From contig JAKCDC010000003.1 of assembly GCA_021838635.1 (NCBI GenBank), positions 82,956-146,955 on the forward strand: a stretch of 64,000 nucleotides of DNA. The letters are read 5' to 3'. Under the pieces are notes generated by a model that saw nothing but the letters and a program-made list of their open reading frames with translations, made no database searches and was not told the DNA's origin. A program made the position numbers and the translations under genes. Source of the stretch: Pseudomonadota bacterium. GTDB lineage: Bacteria; Pseudomonadota; Gammaproteobacteria; Steroidobacterales; Steroidobacteraceae. Shown piece by piece: positions 18,201 through 26,088 of the stretch (the stretch's first letter is position 1; every line of letters begins with the position of its first letter).

Positions 18201-18479
18201 GGCACCGTTGCGCGCGAGGAGGCCGGTCGAGGCCATGGGCGTCGCCGGCCGACCCCTGCGCTTGATCTTGGCGGCAGCCCCCGAGACCGCCGGCTGATCC
18301 TTACCCCTGCCCGCCGAGGCGGTCGCAGCATGCGCCACGCCCTGCGCGGCCAGGGTCATCGACCCCAGCGCAAGCCCCGACAATCCGATTTTGGCGTAGG
18401 CCGATCGGCCCAGCGCACCGAACCCGGCGTTCTTCGTGAACGCGCGCTTCGATGCGTTACGCAATGTCTTCCGACTCAT
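15270..18479 (-). CDS. TonB-dependent outer-membrane receptor
   Basis: This 1069-residue outer-membrane transporter is the head of a six-gene operon. Residues 1-52 look like a long signal (ending AQGVAHAA), then come a low-complexity linker, a TonB-box-like stretch ELQPIVVTGIRGSL (about 121-134), the plug (SAEQIGQFPDATIGGAISRIPGVT) and a large beta-barrel ending in YTIGLRASF with a C-terminal Phe. A strong ribosome site (GAGGGGG) precedes ATG 18479. No anti-sigma-interacting N-terminal extension is seen, so control is probably by the repressor site at 18608. The expected substrate is xylo-oligosaccharides, by context only. Confidence 0.92.
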   Translation of the reverse strand: MSRKTLRNASKRAFTKNAGFGALGRSAYAKIGLSGLALGSMTLAAQGVAHAATASAGRGKDQPAVSGAAAKIKRRGRPATPMASTGLLARNGAGLLAMNSGPVQNAAGSATIQAAANSATELQPIVVTGIRGSLMRSLQIKKASIGVVDAISAEQIGQFPDATIGGAISRIPGVTVNRGSLSQASATGAPTATGQVQGVTVDGFGGSFNKVLVEGRQIASGNGQTFNFSDFSAVYVGEVDVYKTPDMALSGGAIGATINVKFPNPFDNPGMHSQVQISENVNSMDGGFRPSFGALWSDTFDHNKFGILVDGDYMDSHILGHHQDIVGWKGNTSFPCSDLAANYTTAFGNTGCGAVGSGAVGNSNVPVWYPQDMAMYLERTNSRRKDGRVSLQWHPVNSLMVTLDDNYSSDDEHTTRWQRSTWFGNFPGATLDGNGTITNFNYNGPTDFNSFVAINYITTNTTGLNVLWDANANWTLELDADHSVSKFNPNGGYSDIDADVGYGNTAANNYTGGLALSQNSNVLPYWSAYGPGAVASGSSAVASANYNGLNPYIIGSHVLPIQDQMNTDQVNEAQLVAGWHKDSTRVKFGAQFIDDDWNSKEMDTFTNNYWELWSGYGTSPGNGVTLPSSLFSTANISPWMPGFSGASNLPSTLLMYNPYAVLNYLTGQPVNPSANATAVTDGYPAYTGGIPALALSPSSVQHVARMNYDPFVTVEHNFKVRGMTLRVGLGMRYDRTQETIAGLQAPLLSVGWSGSGDPTAYSFKLGTPQWTQTTNSYGFFLPSLDLNLMVTRDLKLRADFSRTESQPPNGQLIPNTSYGGRVNALTATGNNPGLMPYLSTNFNLGAEWYYASNDYASIEGFMKRVTNFPTSSVSSLQVPGVTDPAPCTYNGAPLSNTCGQPLSFAETTYTNQLAATVTGVSVAWQQMLKWGFGFLVNGTYARSNANFNTYSTTSNQFALPGVGNSANLIAFYQKHGIQARLAVQWQASQLLGLGQEQSGGAFGAEPVYLASNTEVDFSTNYAIDKHLTAYFEALNLTDSVYHTYGRFKNQTLNLVDYGRSYTIGLRASF

Positions 18480-18607
18480 TAGATGCCCCCTCTGTCACGA
18501 ACCAGATGTTGTGAATTGGCAACGACGTCGACAGCTGCCGCGCTGACCCAGTCGGCGACAGCCCTGGAAATCCCGCTCGGCGGTTAGTGGTAGCCCCCTT
18601 GGTGTTA

Positions 18608-18621
18608 TGGTACCGCTATCT
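18608..18621. promoter_or_regulatory. xyl-type operator before the receptor operon (TGGTACCGCTATCT)
   Basis: A diverged copy of the 14-bp palindrome, 129 bp upstream of the receptor start. On the minus strand TACCAT (overlapping its distal half) could be the -10, as in the xylA and xylB promoters, though the -35 is not obvious. Confidence 0.55.
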
Positions 18622-18929
18622 GACGACCGGCCGAGTATGTTCCTGCGCTTGGCTCGATGTCAACAGGACGGCCACGGCCTACTCAGGGTCCCAGGATGCA
18701 GCATTTTCCGCGTCCCTGACCTGCAGACCGGCGGGAACGGCGCGCGCCCGCCCGTCACCAGGGCAGACCATTGGCGGTCCGCACCGCCGCGACCTGATTG
18801 CGCCACCAGAGCCATGTGTGCTGTGCTTCGGCTGAGGCTGGCCGGTCCGATCCGTCGCCCTCGCCACAGGCCGCCTCAGACGTTGGTGGTACACCACACC
18901 GGAGCAAGCGTCGCCCCGACCTTCATTTT

Positions 18930-18943
18930 TGACAACGCTGTCA
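18930..18943. promoter_or_regulatory. Second-type LacI-like palindrome (TGACAACGCTGTCA)
   Basis: The half-sites TGACAAC and GCTGTCA are inverted with one mismatch and a central CG step, the geometry of LacI/GalR-family operators, but the sequence is distinct from the xyl sites. It lies between the receptor and GH35 genes, 100 bp from the xyl-type site at 19030. No regulator gene for it is present. Confidence 0.4.
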
Positions 18944-19029
18944 TGAGTCATTGATTCTCCTCGAAAAAACCCCGCAGTCAACTCGGCATGGCCCGGCCGA
19001 CCGCCATGGCATCGCCGGCGACACGCATC

Positions 19030-19043
19030 TGATAGCGTTATCT
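19030..19043. promoter_or_regulatory. xyl-type operator before the GH35 gene (TGATAGCGTTATCT)
   Basis: A 14-bp palindrome of the xyl family, 65 bp upstream of the GH35 start. Its distal half contains TTATCT, a possible -10, but I see no good -35 box. Confidence 0.6.
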
Positions 19044-19108
19044 TGACCGGGCGCACTTCTGGGCTCTACGCTGCCGAGGTCCGCTTGTCCTTCGCCACGA
19101 GGATCCGC

Positions 19109-20722
19109 ATGTCGTCCCGTCCTTGGGCCTGGGCCGCAGCACTCCTGTGGCTGTCCACCGGCGCTGCCGCTCACGCGGCTTCGCCCCCGCATCTGGCTGG
19201 CGTGGCCGGACACACCGAACTGCGGGTGCATGGCAGAGCGATGCTGCTGCTCGGCGGGGAACTCGCCAATTCCTCCGCCGGCACGGCCGCGGCGGCCGCA
19301 CGGGTTCTGCCACCGCTTGCCCGGCGGGGGTTCAACACGGTGCTGATGCCGGTGGCGTGGGGGCAGATCGAGCCGCGTCCGGGACACTTCGATTTTGCGC
19401 TGCTGGATCAATGGATCGCGCACGCCCGCGCGCTACGGCTGCATTTAGTCCTGTTGTGGTTCGGCAGCTGGAAGAATGCCCTCTCCAGCTACGCACCCAC
19501 CTGGGTGCTGAGCGATCCGCAGCGCTATCGGCGCGCCCACTCGGTGAGCGGCGCGCCGCTGCCGATGCTCTCGGTGTTCTGCCGCGCAACGCGGCGCGCC
19601 GATGCGCAGGCGTTCGCCCGTCTGCTGGGGCATGTGCGGCGGATCGACGCACGGCAGCAGACGGTGGTGATGGTGCAGGTTGAGAACGAAGTCGGTTACC
19701 TCGGACTCGGTGGCCGTGACCGCTCGGGCCGCGCCGAGCGGTTGTTCGCGCGGCCCGTGCCCATACGATTGATGCGCGCACTGCGCACGGCGCACGATCA
19801 GCTGCCGTGGCGCCTGAAGCGCGCCGTGCATCTGACAGGAGGCAGCTGGAGCGCGGTTTTCGGTTCGCTTGCAGATCAGGCGTTCATGGCGTGGTATTAC
19901 GCTCGCTACGTGCAGGCCGTGGCACGCGCCGGCCACGCCCGATATGCTCTGCCGCTGTATATGAATGCGCAGTTGCCCGCGCCACACGAGCGGGCCGGGC
20001 ACTACCCGAGCGGCGGACCGGACCCTCTGATGCAGCCGATCTATCGCGCCGCCGCTCCGGCGATCGATTTCTATGCCCCGGACATCTATTGGCCGGACTT
20101 CGAGCACTGGGTGAGCCGCTATCGACGCGCCGGCAACCCGGTGTTCGTCCCCGAATCGCACCGTTCCCTGGCCGCGTTCGATGCGTTGTATGTCTTCGGG
20201 CAAGCGCGCGGTTTCGGATTCTCTGCGTTTGCAGTCGATCAACCGCCGCAGCATGGCGACCGGGCACTCGCCGCCGTGTACGGCGCGCTGCGGCATCTGG
20301 CCCCCGTGCTGCTTCGCGCTCAGCGCGCGGCTCGGACCCGCGCCCTGATTCTGCACCAGCACAGTCCGCGGCCCGAGCAAACGCTCGCGCTCGGCGGTTA
20401 CCTGTTCCGGGCCACGCTGGCACGGGACTGGAAGAGCGGCCGGAGGCTGGAGCACACCGGTGCGATGATGCTCATCGAGCGGGGCGCCGGAGACTTCGAT
20501 CTGCTCGGCATGGGACTGACGGTCACCGTGCTGCGCAATCCCGATGTCGACAATCGCATCGCCGGCATTGCGCAGGTCGAACAGCTGGCATGGCAGGCCG
20601 GCCGCTGGCGCGTCGTGCAGCGCCTGAACGGAGATCAGACCAACCAGGGTCGGCAGATCCTGCTCGCGGCGCACCACTTCGGTGTGTACCGGGTACGCCT
20701 CTACAGCATTGCGCGGCACTGA
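19109..20722 (+). CDS. Glycoside hydrolase family 35-like beta-galactosidase, secreted
   Basis: ATG 19109 follows CGAGGA and opens a signal peptide (MSSRPWAWAAALLWLSTGAA, cleavage after AHA). The 537-residue product has an (alpha/beta)8 barrel of the GH35/clan A type: NTVLMPVAWGQIEPRPG, the acid/base Asn-Glu pair in VQVENEVGY (Glu194) and a likely nucleophile in VFVPESH (Glu349). The C-terminal 170 residues resemble the extra domain (DUF5597-like) of bacterial GH35 enzymes in xylan and xyloglucan loci. The enzyme probably removes terminal beta-galactosyl or similar side-chain units. It is flanked by operators and a 3' hairpin, so it is likely monocistronic. Confidence 0.85.
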   Translation: MSSRPWAWAAALLWLSTGAAAHAASPPHLAGVAGHTELRVHGRAMLLLGGELANSSAGTAAAAARVLPPLARRGFNTVLMPVAWGQIEPRPGHFDFALLDQWIAHARALRLHLVLLWFGSWKNALSSYAPTWVLSDPQRYRRAHSVSGAPLPMLSVFCRATRRADAQAFARLLGHVRRIDARQQTVVMVQVENEVGYLGLGGRDRSGRAERLFARPVPIRLMRALRTAHDQLPWRLKRAVHLTGGSWSAVFGSLADQAFMAWYYARYVQAVARAGHARYALPLYMNAQLPAPHERAGHYPSGGPDPLMQPIYRAAAPAIDFYAPDIYWPDFEHWVSRYRRAGNPVFVPESHRSLAAFDALYVFGQARGFGFSAFAVDQPPQHGDRALAAVYGALRHLAPVLLRAQRAARTRALILHQHSPRPEQTLALGGYLFRATLARDWKSGRRLEHTGAMMLIERGAGDFDLLGMGLTVTVLRNPDVDNRIAGIAQVEQLAWQAGRWRVVQRLNGDQTNQGRQILLAAHHFGVYRVRLYSIARH

Positions 20723-20726
20723 GCAC

Positions 20727-20762
20727 GGCGGGCGCACCCCTGCGCTCTCGGCTGCGCCCGCC
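20727..20762 (+). terminator. Hairpin after the GH35 gene
   Basis: A perfect 10-bp stem (GGCGGGCGCA 20727-20736 with TGCGCCCGCC 20753-20762) starts 5 bases after the stop codon. There is no U-tract. It separates GH35 from the xylA promoter that follows. Confidence 0.5.
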
Positions 20763-20770
20763 CCCCACCA

Positions 20771-20800
20771 TTGACGCCGTCCCGCTGATACCGCTACCAT
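20771..20800 (+). promoter_or_regulatory. xylA promoter with xyl operator
   Basis: TTGACG (20771-20776), 18 bp, TACCAT (20795-20800). The operator TGATACCGCTACCA (20786-20799) overlaps spacer and -10. The leader before xylA is then about 180 nt, with no gene and no clear structure. Confidence 0.65.
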
Positions 20801-20986
20801 GCCGACGGAGATCATTTTTAGATGTGCGCGCCCGTGACATCCCTTTCCGCTCTGCACCCGACGATCGCCCCACGCGGCCAGCCGTCCCGCCTACAGCGCA
20901 CGCGCTGCGTTGTCGCCTTGCCCAGCCGCCGTCACGCTCACGCGTGAGGGGACGGCGGTCCCGAATTCATTGCACGGAGTTTTCCG

Positions 20987-22303
20987 ATGAGCCTGTTTTC
21001 CAAGATTGCACCGGTTCGTTTCGAGGGTCCGGATACGGATAACGAATTCGCCTTCCGCGTCTACGACAAGGACCGCCAAGTACTCGGCAAGCGCATGGAG
21101 GACTGGCTGCGCGGCGCGGTGTGTTACTGGCACTCGTTCAACTGGCCGGGTCAGGATATCTTCGGCGCCGGCACGCTGCCGCGCCCGTGGCTCGGCGCCA
21201 CCATCACTCAGGAGATGGCCGACGCGAAGCTCGACGCAGCCTTCGATTTCCTCAGCCGACTCGGGCTGCCGTACTTCACGTTCCACGACGTTGACGCCAT
21301 GGCCAGCGCGACCAGCGCCAAGGAACACGACCGCAACCTCAAAACCATCGTGGCGAACATCGAGGCGAAGATGGCCGCCACCGGCGTGAAGCTGCTCTGG
21401 GGCACGGCCAACCTCTTCAGCCATCCGCGCTATGCAGGTGGCGCCGCCACCAGCCCTGACCCCGAGGTTTACGGCTGGGCCGCCGCTCAGGTGCGCGGCT
21501 GCCTGGAGGCGACGCATCGGCTGGGTGGCCAGAACTACGTCCTGTGGGGCGGACGGGAAGGCTACGACTCGCTGCTGAACACGGATCTGAAGCGCGAACT
21601 CGATCACTACGGACGTTTTCTCTCCATGGTGGTCGAGCACAAGCACCGCATCGGCTTCAAGGGCGCGATCCTGATCGAGCCCAAGCCGTTCGAGCCGACC
21701 AAACATCAGTACGACCGGGACGTCGCGGCCGTCTACGCCTTCCTGCAGCGCTACGGCCTCGCCAAGGAGGTGCAGGTCAACATCGAGGTCAATCACGCCA
21801 CGCTCGCGGGACTTGACTTCGAGCATGAAGTGGCGGCGGCGTTCACCTACGGCATCTTCGGCTCCATCGACATCAACCGCGGCGATGCGCGCAATGGCTG
21901 GGACACCGACCAGTTCCCGAACAATGCGCAGGAGCTCGTCCCGGCGTTCGTCGCTTTGCTCGAGGGCGGCGGCTTCGCCACGGGTGGATTTAACTTCGAC
22001 GCCAAGCTGCGCCGCCAATCGGTCGATCCGACCGATCTGTTCCTCGCGCACATCGGCGGCATCGACACGCTGGCGCGCGCGCTGCTCGGCGGGGCTGATG
22101 TCATCGCCGAGCGCAAGCTGGCGGAGCTGAAGAAGAGCCGTTACCAGGGTTGGGACGGGCCGCTCGGCCAGCGCATCGAGAGCGGCGCGCTCGATCTCGC
22201 CGCGCTCGCGGACCTGGCGATCACCTCGGACTTCCAGCCGACAGTGCGCTCGGGCAAGCAGGAGCTCGCCGAGAGCCTTATCGCGCGGCACTGCAAGTAC
22301 TAA
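20987..22303 (+). CDS. xylA: Xylose isomerase
   Basis: Converts D-xylose to D-xylulose. The 438-residue length and the start MSLFSKIAPVRFEGPDTDNE match the longer class II xylose isomerases. Catalytic and metal residues are visible: His100 and Asp103 in FTFHDVDA, WGGREGYDSLLNTD, the Glu in LIEPKPFEPTKHQYD, and EVNHATLAGLDFEHE. A GGAG ribosome site precedes ATG 20987. Downstream, a halogenase-like gene follows after 9 bp and should be cotranscribed. With xylB at 3667, though not adjacent, it completes the isomerase route of xylose catabolism. Confidence 0.96.
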   Translation: MSLFSKIAPVRFEGPDTDNEFAFRVYDKDRQVLGKRMEDWLRGAVCYWHSFNWPGQDIFGAGTLPRPWLGATITQEMADAKLDAAFDFLSRLGLPYFTFHDVDAMASATSAKEHDRNLKTIVANIEAKMAATGVKLLWGTANLFSHPRYAGGAATSPDPEVYGWAAAQVRGCLEATHRLGGQNYVLWGGREGYDSLLNTDLKRELDHYGRFLSMVVEHKHRIGFKGAILIEPKPFEPTKHQYDRDVAAVYAFLQRYGLAKEVQVNIEVNHATLAGLDFEHEVAAAFTYGIFGSIDINRGDARNGWDTDQFPNNAQELVPAFVALLEGGGFATGGFNFDAKLRRQSVDPTDLFLAHIGGIDTLARALLGGADVIAERKLAELKKSRYQGWDGPLGQRIESGALDLAALADLAITSDFQPTVRSGKQELAESLIARHCKY

Positions 22304-22312
22304 ACTAGGTGG

Positions 22313-23818
22313 GTGACCAATCAACCCATTCGCAGCGTGGCCATCGTCGGCGGCGGGACCGCCGGCTGGATGGCCGCTGCGACTCTCTCGCAGTCCTTCC
22401 CGCATCTCAACGGTAGCATCCGGCTCATCGAGTCCGACGAGATCAGCACGGTGGGCGTCGGCGAGGCGACCATCCCGCCGATCATCGAGTACCTGCGTAC
22501 GCACGGAATCGACGAGAACGAGCTGATCCGCAGGACACAGGCGACCTTCAAACTCGGCATCGAGTTCAAGGACTGGCGGCGGGACGGCCACAGCTACATC
22601 CATCCGTTCGGCCCGACGGGCGCCCCGCTTCGCGGGGTGCCCTTTTACACCTACTGGCACAAGTGCGCGCACGCCGGAACGGCCGCGCCGCTCGAGCTCT
22701 ACTCCCTGCAGGCGATGGCGGCGAGGGAGGCGCGCTTCGCCCGCCCCGCGGCCCGGCAGCACTCCCCGCTCGCGAGCATCGTGTACGCACTGCACCTGGA
22801 TGCGAAGCGCTTCGCCGCTTATCTGCGCACCTACGCTGAAACGCGCGGCGTGCGGCGCACCGAGGGCAAGGTGTGCGGCGTTGCGCTGCGCGGTGAGGAC
22901 GGTTTCATCGAGTCACTCACACTGCAGAGCGGTGAGCGTATCGCGGCGGATCTGTACATCGACTGCACGGGCTTCCGCGGCCTGCTGATCGAAGGTGCGC
23001 TGCACACCGGGTACGAGGACTGGACGCGCTGGCTGCCGTGCGACCGGGCCATCGCAGTGGCGTGCGAGCGCACCGGGCCGCTCTCCTCGCACACCCTGGC
23101 CACGGCCCGAGAGGTGGGCTGGCAGTGGCGCATCCCGCTGCAGCACCGGGTGGGCAACGGCTATGTCTACAGCAGCCAATTTATGGACGATGATGCGGCC
23201 GAGACGGCGCTGCTCGGGAGCCTGGAGGGCGACCCGCTGCGCACGCCGCTGCGGCTGCGCTTCACGACCGGACGGCGGCGCAAGATCTGGAACCGCAACT
23301 GCGTGGCCATCGGGTTGGCGGCCGGCTTCCTCGAACCGCTGGAGTCCACGGGCATCCACCTTATCCAGCGCGGCCTGTTCGTGCTGCTGAAACTCTTCCC
23401 CGACCGGAATTTCCGCGCCCGGGACATCGAGGAATATAACCAGCAGCTCGCCTTCGACTACGAGCGGGCGCGGGACTTTCTGATCGCGCACTATCATTTC
23501 ACTGAGCGGGACGGACCGTTCTGGGCGCACTGCCGGGCCACGGCGCTGCCCGACAGCCTGCGCGAGCGCATCGAGCTGTTTTCCAACTACGGGCGATTGA
23601 TGCGCGATGAGAACGAGCTGTTCTCGGTGCAGAGCTGGTTTCACATGCTCATCGGCCAGGGGGCCCAGAGCGCCGGCTACGATCCATTCGCCGACAGCGT
23701 CGGCCCTAACCCGCAGGCCGCCCTCGATGACATCCGCGCAGTCATCGCTGGCTGCGCCGCCACGCTGCCCGCGCACGAGGAATTCATCCGCCAGCATTGC
23801 CGCGCCGCCGCGGAGTGA
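22313..23818 (+). CDS. Tryptophan halogenase-like flavoprotein 2
   Basis: A 501-residue FAD-dependent halogenase-family protein starting at GTG 22313, 9 bp after xylA. It keeps the full signature set: VGGGTAGWMA, GVGEATIPP, the Lys80 equivalent of PrnA Lys79 (TFKLGIEF), WQWRIP (the WxWxIP motif) and GFLEPLESTGIHLI. It is therefore closer to the canonical enzymes than the copy at 13722. Cotranscription with xylA under an operator-controlled promoter links it to xylose availability. Substrate unknown. Confidence 0.86.
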   Translation: MTNQPIRSVAIVGGGTAGWMAAATLSQSFPHLNGSIRLIESDEISTVGVGEATIPPIIEYLRTHGIDENELIRRTQATFKLGIEFKDWRRDGHSYIHPFGPTGAPLRGVPFYTYWHKCAHAGTAAPLELYSLQAMAAREARFARPAARQHSPLASIVYALHLDAKRFAAYLRTYAETRGVRRTEGKVCGVALRGEDGFIESLTLQSGERIAADLYIDCTGFRGLLIEGALHTGYEDWTRWLPCDRAIAVACERTGPLSSHTLATAREVGWQWRIPLQHRVGNGYVYSSQFMDDDAAETALLGSLEGDPLRTPLRLRFTTGRRRKIWNRNCVAIGLAAGFLEPLESTGIHLIQRGLFVLLKLFPDRNFRARDIEEYNQQLAFDYERARDFLIAHYHFTERDGPFWAHCRATALPDSLRERIELFSNYGRLMRDENELFSVQSWFHMLIGQGAQSAGYDPFADSVGPNPQAALDDIRAVIAGCAATLPAHEEFIRQHCRAAAE

Positions 23819-23848
23819 GTCCCCGGAGGCGGCTGCGGACCCCGCAGG

Positions 23849-24826
23849 CTAGCGCGTGGCGCTGCTGCGCGAGCCGACCACATCGAGCGGGCGGCCGGGC
23901 TGCTGGCGGCGCACCAGGGTGCTTTTGCCAAACAGCGACTCGAGCAGATCGACGGCGAGCTTCGCGGTGCGGTTGTGCTCATCGAGCGCCGGATTGAGCT
24001 CCACCACATCGAGTGACCCGACGCGGCGGGTATCGGCGATCATTTCCATGCAGAGCTGCGCTTCACGGTAGGTCGGACCGCCCGGAACGGTCGTTCCAAC
24101 CCCCGGGGCGATGTCCGGATCGAGAAAATCGACATCGAAGCTCACGTGCAGATGGGTGTCGGCGTCGACGCCGCTCAGCGCCTGCTCCATGGTGAGGCGC
24201 ATGCCCATCTCATCGATGTAGCGCATGTCGAACACCTCCACGGCGAGCTCGTGCACCAGACGCCGCTCACCCTCATCGACGCTACGGATGCCGATCTGCC
24301 GGATCCACTGCGGATGGATCGCCGGACTCTGTCCGCCAAGGCCGGTGAGCACCCGCGGACCGAGGCCGCACAGGCAGGCGAGCGGCATGCCGTGCAGGTT
24401 ACCGCTCGGGGAAAGCTCCCCGGTGTTGAAATCCGCGTGCGCATCCAGCCACAGCACGCGCAGTTTCTGATGGGTATCCCGACAGTGCCGCGCGACAGCG
24501 CTGATCGAACCGACCGCGAGCGAATGATCGCCACCGAGCATGATCGGCAGATGTCCCTCACCGAGGTCCCGGTACACGGCCTCGTGCACCCGCTCGTTCC
24601 AGGCCGCCACCGCGTGCAGATTGCGGTAGCCCTCGCGTGCCGCCTCGGCGCGGTTGCCCGGTCCGGCGAGATTGCCCCGGTCGAGCACGCTCAGGCCACG
24701 CGCCTCGAGCGCCGCGTGCACGCCGGCGACCCGCATCGCCTCCGGTCCCATCGAGGCGCCGAGTTCCGCGGCGCCCACATCGGTCGGCGCGCCGATCAGC
24801 GTGACCGTGCGTCGCACCGTGCTCAT
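23849..24826 (-). CDS. rocF: Arginase
   Basis: Hydrolyses arginine to ornithine and urea. The 325-residue ureohydrolase carries all manganese motifs: GGDHSLAVG, WLDAHADFNT and SFDVDFLDPDIAPG. The N-terminal IGAPTDVGAAELGASMGPEA and the arginase-type GNLHGMPLA support arginase over agmatinase. Its ATG overlaps the stop of the ornithine cyclodeaminase gene by 4 bp, so the two are translationally coupled. Confidence 0.93.
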   Translation of the reverse strand: MSTVRRTVTLIGAPTDVGAAELGASMGPEAMRVAGVHAALEARGLSVLDRGNLAGPGNRAEAAREGYRNLHAVAAWNERVHEAVYRDLGEGHLPIMLGGDHSLAVGSISAVARHCRDTHQKLRVLWLDAHADFNTGELSPSGNLHGMPLACLCGLGPRVLTGLGGQSPAIHPQWIRQIGIRSVDEGERRLVHELAVEVFDMRYIDEMGMRLTMEQALSGVDADTHLHVSFDVDFLDPDIAPGVGTTVPGGPTYREAQLCMEMIADTRRVGSLDVVELNPALDEHNRTAKLAVDLLESLFGKSTLVRRQQPGRPLDVVGSRSSATR

Positions 24827-25905
24827 GCGCTCGCCGCCTCGGTGAGCTCGGCGATCGTCTCACGTGCGGTGCGCGGCGGGGCAATCATGGCATAGAGATC
24901 CTTCGGGTCGGCCAGATCGGGGATCAGATCGATGGTGGCATGCGTGCCCCGCCGTTCACGGTGCAGCCGATGCACGTAGCGTAGCGCTGCGAAGTCCTCC
25001 AGCGCAAAACCGACCGAGTCGAAGATCGTCACATCGCGCTCGCCAGAGCGCCCGCCACGGCCCTCACTGAGCACAGTGGCAAGTTCGGTCACCGGGAAGT
25101 CCGCCGGCATTTGCTGGATCTCCCCTTCGATGCGCGATTGCGGCTCGTACTCGACCACGACGCGCGCATCGGCGCGCCGCAGGATATCCGCATGCAATTC
25201 GGTCTTGCCCGGGCAGTCTCCACCGACCGCGTTCAGGTGCATGCCCGCGGCGATCATCTCGGGGGTCAGGATGGTGGCGTTGCGCTTATCGGCCGTAATC
25301 GTGGTGACGATGTCCGCCCCGGCGCAGGCCTGCCCGGCGGAGCGGCAACGCACCACGCGCAGCCCGGGCAAATGGGTACGGCTGAGATTCGCGATCAATT
25401 TATCGGTGGCCCGCGGATCGACGTCATAGAGCCGCAGCTCCCGCACGCCGAGCTGGTCATGGAACGCGATGGCCTGGAACTCCGACTGCGAACCGTTTCC
25501 GATCAGTGCCATGACCCGGCTGTCGCTGCGCGCGAGCGAGCGAGCGGCTACGACCGAAGTCGCCGCCGTACGCAGCGCGGTCGTCAACGTCATCTCCGCG
25601 AGTGCCAGCGGGTATCCGGTCTCGACGTCAGCGAGCATGCCGAAGGCCATCACGGTCAGCAGGCCTTTGGCGGTGTTCTTGGGGTGGCCGTTGACGTATT
25701 TGAATGCGTACTGACGGCCGTCGCTTGCGGGCATCAGCTCAATCACACCGACGGGCGAATGGGTGGCGTGTCGCGGGGACTTTTCGAACACGCTCCAGCG
25801 GCGGTAGTCCGCTTCGATTTCGCGCGCCATCCCGGCGATGAACGCCGCGGTGCCGAGGTCCCGCACGAGTTCCTGAACCCGACGAGTGCCAATGAAGTCG
25901 ACCAT
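24823..25905 (-). CDS. Ornithine cyclodeaminase
   Basis: Converts ornithine to proline and ammonia using NAD. The 360-residue product starts MVDFIGTRRVQELV and shows the mu-crystallin/OCD features: the substrate segment YAFKYVNGHPKNTAKGL, TTALRTAATSVVAA, and the Rossmann core VMALIGNGSQSEFQAIA with a conserved Asp downstream in the ADIVTTIT region. With the overlapping arginase it makes a two-step arginine-to-proline route. Divergent to an Lrp/AsnC regulator, which probably senses an amino acid of this pathway. Confidence 0.92.
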   Translation of the reverse strand: MVDFIGTRRVQELVRDLGTAAFIAGMAREIEADYRRWSVFEKSPRHATHSPVGVIELMPASDGRQYAFKYVNGHPKNTAKGLLTVMAFGMLADVETGYPLALAEMTLTTALRTAATSVVAARSLARSDSRVMALIGNGSQSEFQAIAFHDQLGVRELRLYDVDPRATDKLIANLSRTHLPGLRVVRCRSAGQACAGADIVTTITADKRNATILTPEMIAAGMHLNAVGGDCPGKTELHADILRRADARVVVEYEPQSRIEGEIQQMPADFPVTELATVLSEGRGGRSGERDVTIFDSVGFALEDFAALRYVHRLHRERRGTHATIDLIPDLADPKDLYAMIAPPRTARETIAELTEAASA

Positions 25906-26016
25906 GATCTCTCTCCTGTCAGTACCCGGCGCGCCAGAGATGCGCGGGCCGGGAGACCATGATCTCCGCCGCCGAAGCTAAAGAATAGCCAGATAATTAC
26001 CAAAAATGCGGACTCA

Positions 26017-26026
26017 TTTGATCAAA
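26017..26026. promoter_or_regulatory. Candidate Lrp/AsnC operator (TTTGATCAAA)
   Basis: A perfect 10-bp palindrome in the AT-rich 183-bp region between ornithine cyclodeaminase and the Lrp-type gene. A similar half-site (TTTTGATAG) follows about 30 bp later, three helical turns, as expected for Lrp-family octamers wrapping DNA. Confidence 0.5.
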
Positions 26027-26088
26027 ACGTCACTGTACTTGGACATTTTGATAGACTCCGAGGCCAGTCAGCCCGTGGGAGGGGCCCG

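Larger units (their letters stand above)
18480..19108. other. Divergent regulatory region between the receptor operon and the GH35 gene
   Basis: These 629 bases hold no gene I can support. They carry two xyl-type operators (18608 and 19030) and one different LacI-like palindrome (18930), each annotated separately. Short open frames of 82-125 codons occur on both strands but lack ribosome sites and run through the operators. Confidence 0.6.

Noticed and set aside
18587-19056. Short frames of 82-125 codons between the receptor and GH35 genes
   Set aside because: They cross predicted operators, overlap each other on both strands and have no ribosome sites.
20891-22795. A 634-codon open frame antisense to xylA and the halogenase-like gene
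   Set aside because: The composition is typical of antisense frames in GC-rich DNA, and xylA on the plus strand has all catalytic residues.
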